DNA from: Bacteroidales bacterium UBA1458
Lineage (GTDB): Bacteria > Bacteroidota > Bacteroidia > Bacteroidales > VadinHA17
Direction of reading: 5' to 3'
NCBI GenBank assembly: GCA_002325785.1
Contig: DCSU01000052.1
Coordinates: forward strand, 40,674 to 48,899
DNA: 8,226 nt
Shown: in pieces, positions 7,290 to 8,226 of the stretch
Numbering within the stretch: position 1 is the stretch's first letter
How the letters are laid out: the number at the start of each line of letters is the position of its first letter
Notes under the pieces: model-generated
Told to the model about the DNA's origin: nothing
Seen by the model: the letters and a program-made list of their open reading frames with translations, nothing else
The model's database searches: none
Position numbers and translations under genes: made by a program

Positions 7290-7312
7290 CAGGACTTTAA
7301 ACAAAACCATAA

Positions 7313-8226
7313 ATGAGTGATAAACAAAGGACGCTGGCTAAGGAGGTGAGTCTCAAAGGTAAAGGCCTCCATACCGGCATCGATGTCACAGTGACCTTCA
7401 AGCCGGCACCGGCAAATCACGGATATAAATTCTGCAGGATTGACCTCCCCGGGAAACCAGTTATAGATGCTCTTGCCGAGCATGTAACAGATACTTCCAG
7501 GGGAACAACACTTGTTCATAATAATGCTTCGGTACAGACAATTGAACATGTACTCGCCGCACTGAATGGTCTGCGTGTTGATAATGCCCTGATCGAGATG
7601 AATGGTCCGGAAGCTCCTATAATGGGAGGTTCTTCATGGAAATTTGTTGATGCTATTAAAGAGGCTGGGATTGTTGACTTAAAAGAGGATAGAAATTATT
7701 TTATTGTAAAGCAGAAGATAACATATTCGGATGAGGAGCACGGGGTTGACCTTATTGTATATCCTGACGATCATTTCAGCGTTAATGTACTGATTGATTA
7801 TAACTCACATATACTTGGTAATCAGTATGCTATTCTTGATACGATTGATGATTTTGAAAAGGAGATATCAAGAAGCAGAACATTTGTATTCTTTCATGAA
7901 CTTGAACCGCTTTTCAAGATGGGACTAATCAAGGGAGGAGACCTTGATAATGCAATAGTAATTCTCGAGAAAGAGGTTGACCAGGCTGAAATTGACAGGA
8001 TCGCGAAACTCTTTAACCGCCCCGGCATCAGCACGCATACTGCAGGTATTCTCAATAATACAGAATTGAGATTTCCAAACGAGCCTGCACGTCATAAGCT
8101 GCTTGATATCATGGGTGACCTTTCACTCGTGGGACATCCTATCAAGGGAAAAGTGGTTGCAACACGCCCTGGCCATCTCGCTAATACAAGGCTCGCCAAG
8201 ATTATGAGGCAGGAGATGAAGAAGGC
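7313..8226 (+). CDS. lpxC: UDP-3-O-acyl-N-acetylglucosamine deacetylase LpxC, 3' end beyond window
   Basis: LpxC is the zinc deacetylase that commits the cell to lipid A synthesis, removing acetate from UDP-3-O-acyl-GlcNAc. The frame is open from the ATG at 7313 to the window edge (304 full codons, no stop). E78-H79 in TIEHVLAAL, H261 and D265 in RHKLLDIMGD (260-269) form the catalytic Glu and zinc ligands. D269, K262, H288 (RPGHLAN) and T190 (SRSRTF) match further E. coli active-site residues. GLIKGGDLDNAIV (205-217) is also typical. E. coli LpxC ends at about 305 residues, whereas in Bacteroidota the protein normally continues into a FabZ dehydratase domain. Having no stop by codon 304 fits that but does not prove it. 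The middle of the gene is much more AT-rich than its neighbours. The start is an ATG after an A-rich stretch (AACCATAA), with no Shine-Dalgarno. Confidence 0.95.
   Translation, partial: MSDKQRTLAKEVSLKGKGLHTGIDVTVTFKPAPANHGYKFCRIDLPGKPVIDALAEHVTDTSRGTTLVHNNASVQTIEHVLAALNGLRVDNALIEMNGPEAPIMGGSSWKFVDAIKEAGIVDLKEDRNYFIVKQKITYSDEEHGVDLIVYPDDHFSVNVLIDYNSHILGNQYAILDTIDDFEKEISRSRTFVFFHELEPLFKMGLIKGGDLDNAIVILEKEVDQAEIDRIAKLFNRPGISTHTAGILNNTELRFPNEPARHKLLDIMGDLSLVGHPIKGKVVATRPGHLANTRLAKIMRQEMKK

Overview
The window comes from a Bacteroidota chromosome, most likely a Bacteroidales-like lineage with moderate GC. Four things point there. The best upstream element fits the Bacteroidota sigma promoter (TTTG, 19 bases, TAnnTTTG). 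The start sites lack strong Shine-Dalgarno sequences. IF2 has a long Pro/Ala/Lys/Glu linker with VGKVDL repeats, and NusA is short and lacks the E. coli-type C-terminal repeats. Finally, an HD-phosphohydrolase gene sits directly ahead of lpxD and lpxC. The species cannot be named from the sequence alone.

Layout: the left half (23-4705) is a minus-strand operon read right to left, rimP, nusA, infB. These encode 30S maturation, transcription elongation/termination and translation initiation functions, a very old gene cluster. A well-formed Bacteroidota promoter lies at 4775-4805. The predicted leader of about 65 nt carries an 8-bp GC-rich hairpin abutting a second AT-rich hairpin, just before the rimP start. 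The right half (4910 to the window end) is a divergent plus-strand operon: an HD-domain phosphohydrolase that starts at TTG, then lpxD 12 bases later, then after a 114-base gap lpxC, which runs off the right edge. LpxC and LpxD catalyse consecutive steps of lipid A synthesis. In this phylum LpxC is usually fused to FabZ, but the fusion part, if present, lies outside the window.

The 204 bases between rimP and the HD gene form the only divergent control region. No tRNA, rRNA, transposon, CRISPR or phage gene is visible. A perfect triple heptamer repeat touches the left edge, right after the infB stop.

Assessment: this is mostly ordinary core-genome sequence and I see no clear undescribed system. 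The points most worth checking are the tandem hairpins in the rimP-nusA-infB leader (a possible NusA-responsive attenuator), the heptamer repeat behind infB, the TTG start of the HD gene and the AT-rich core of lpxC.
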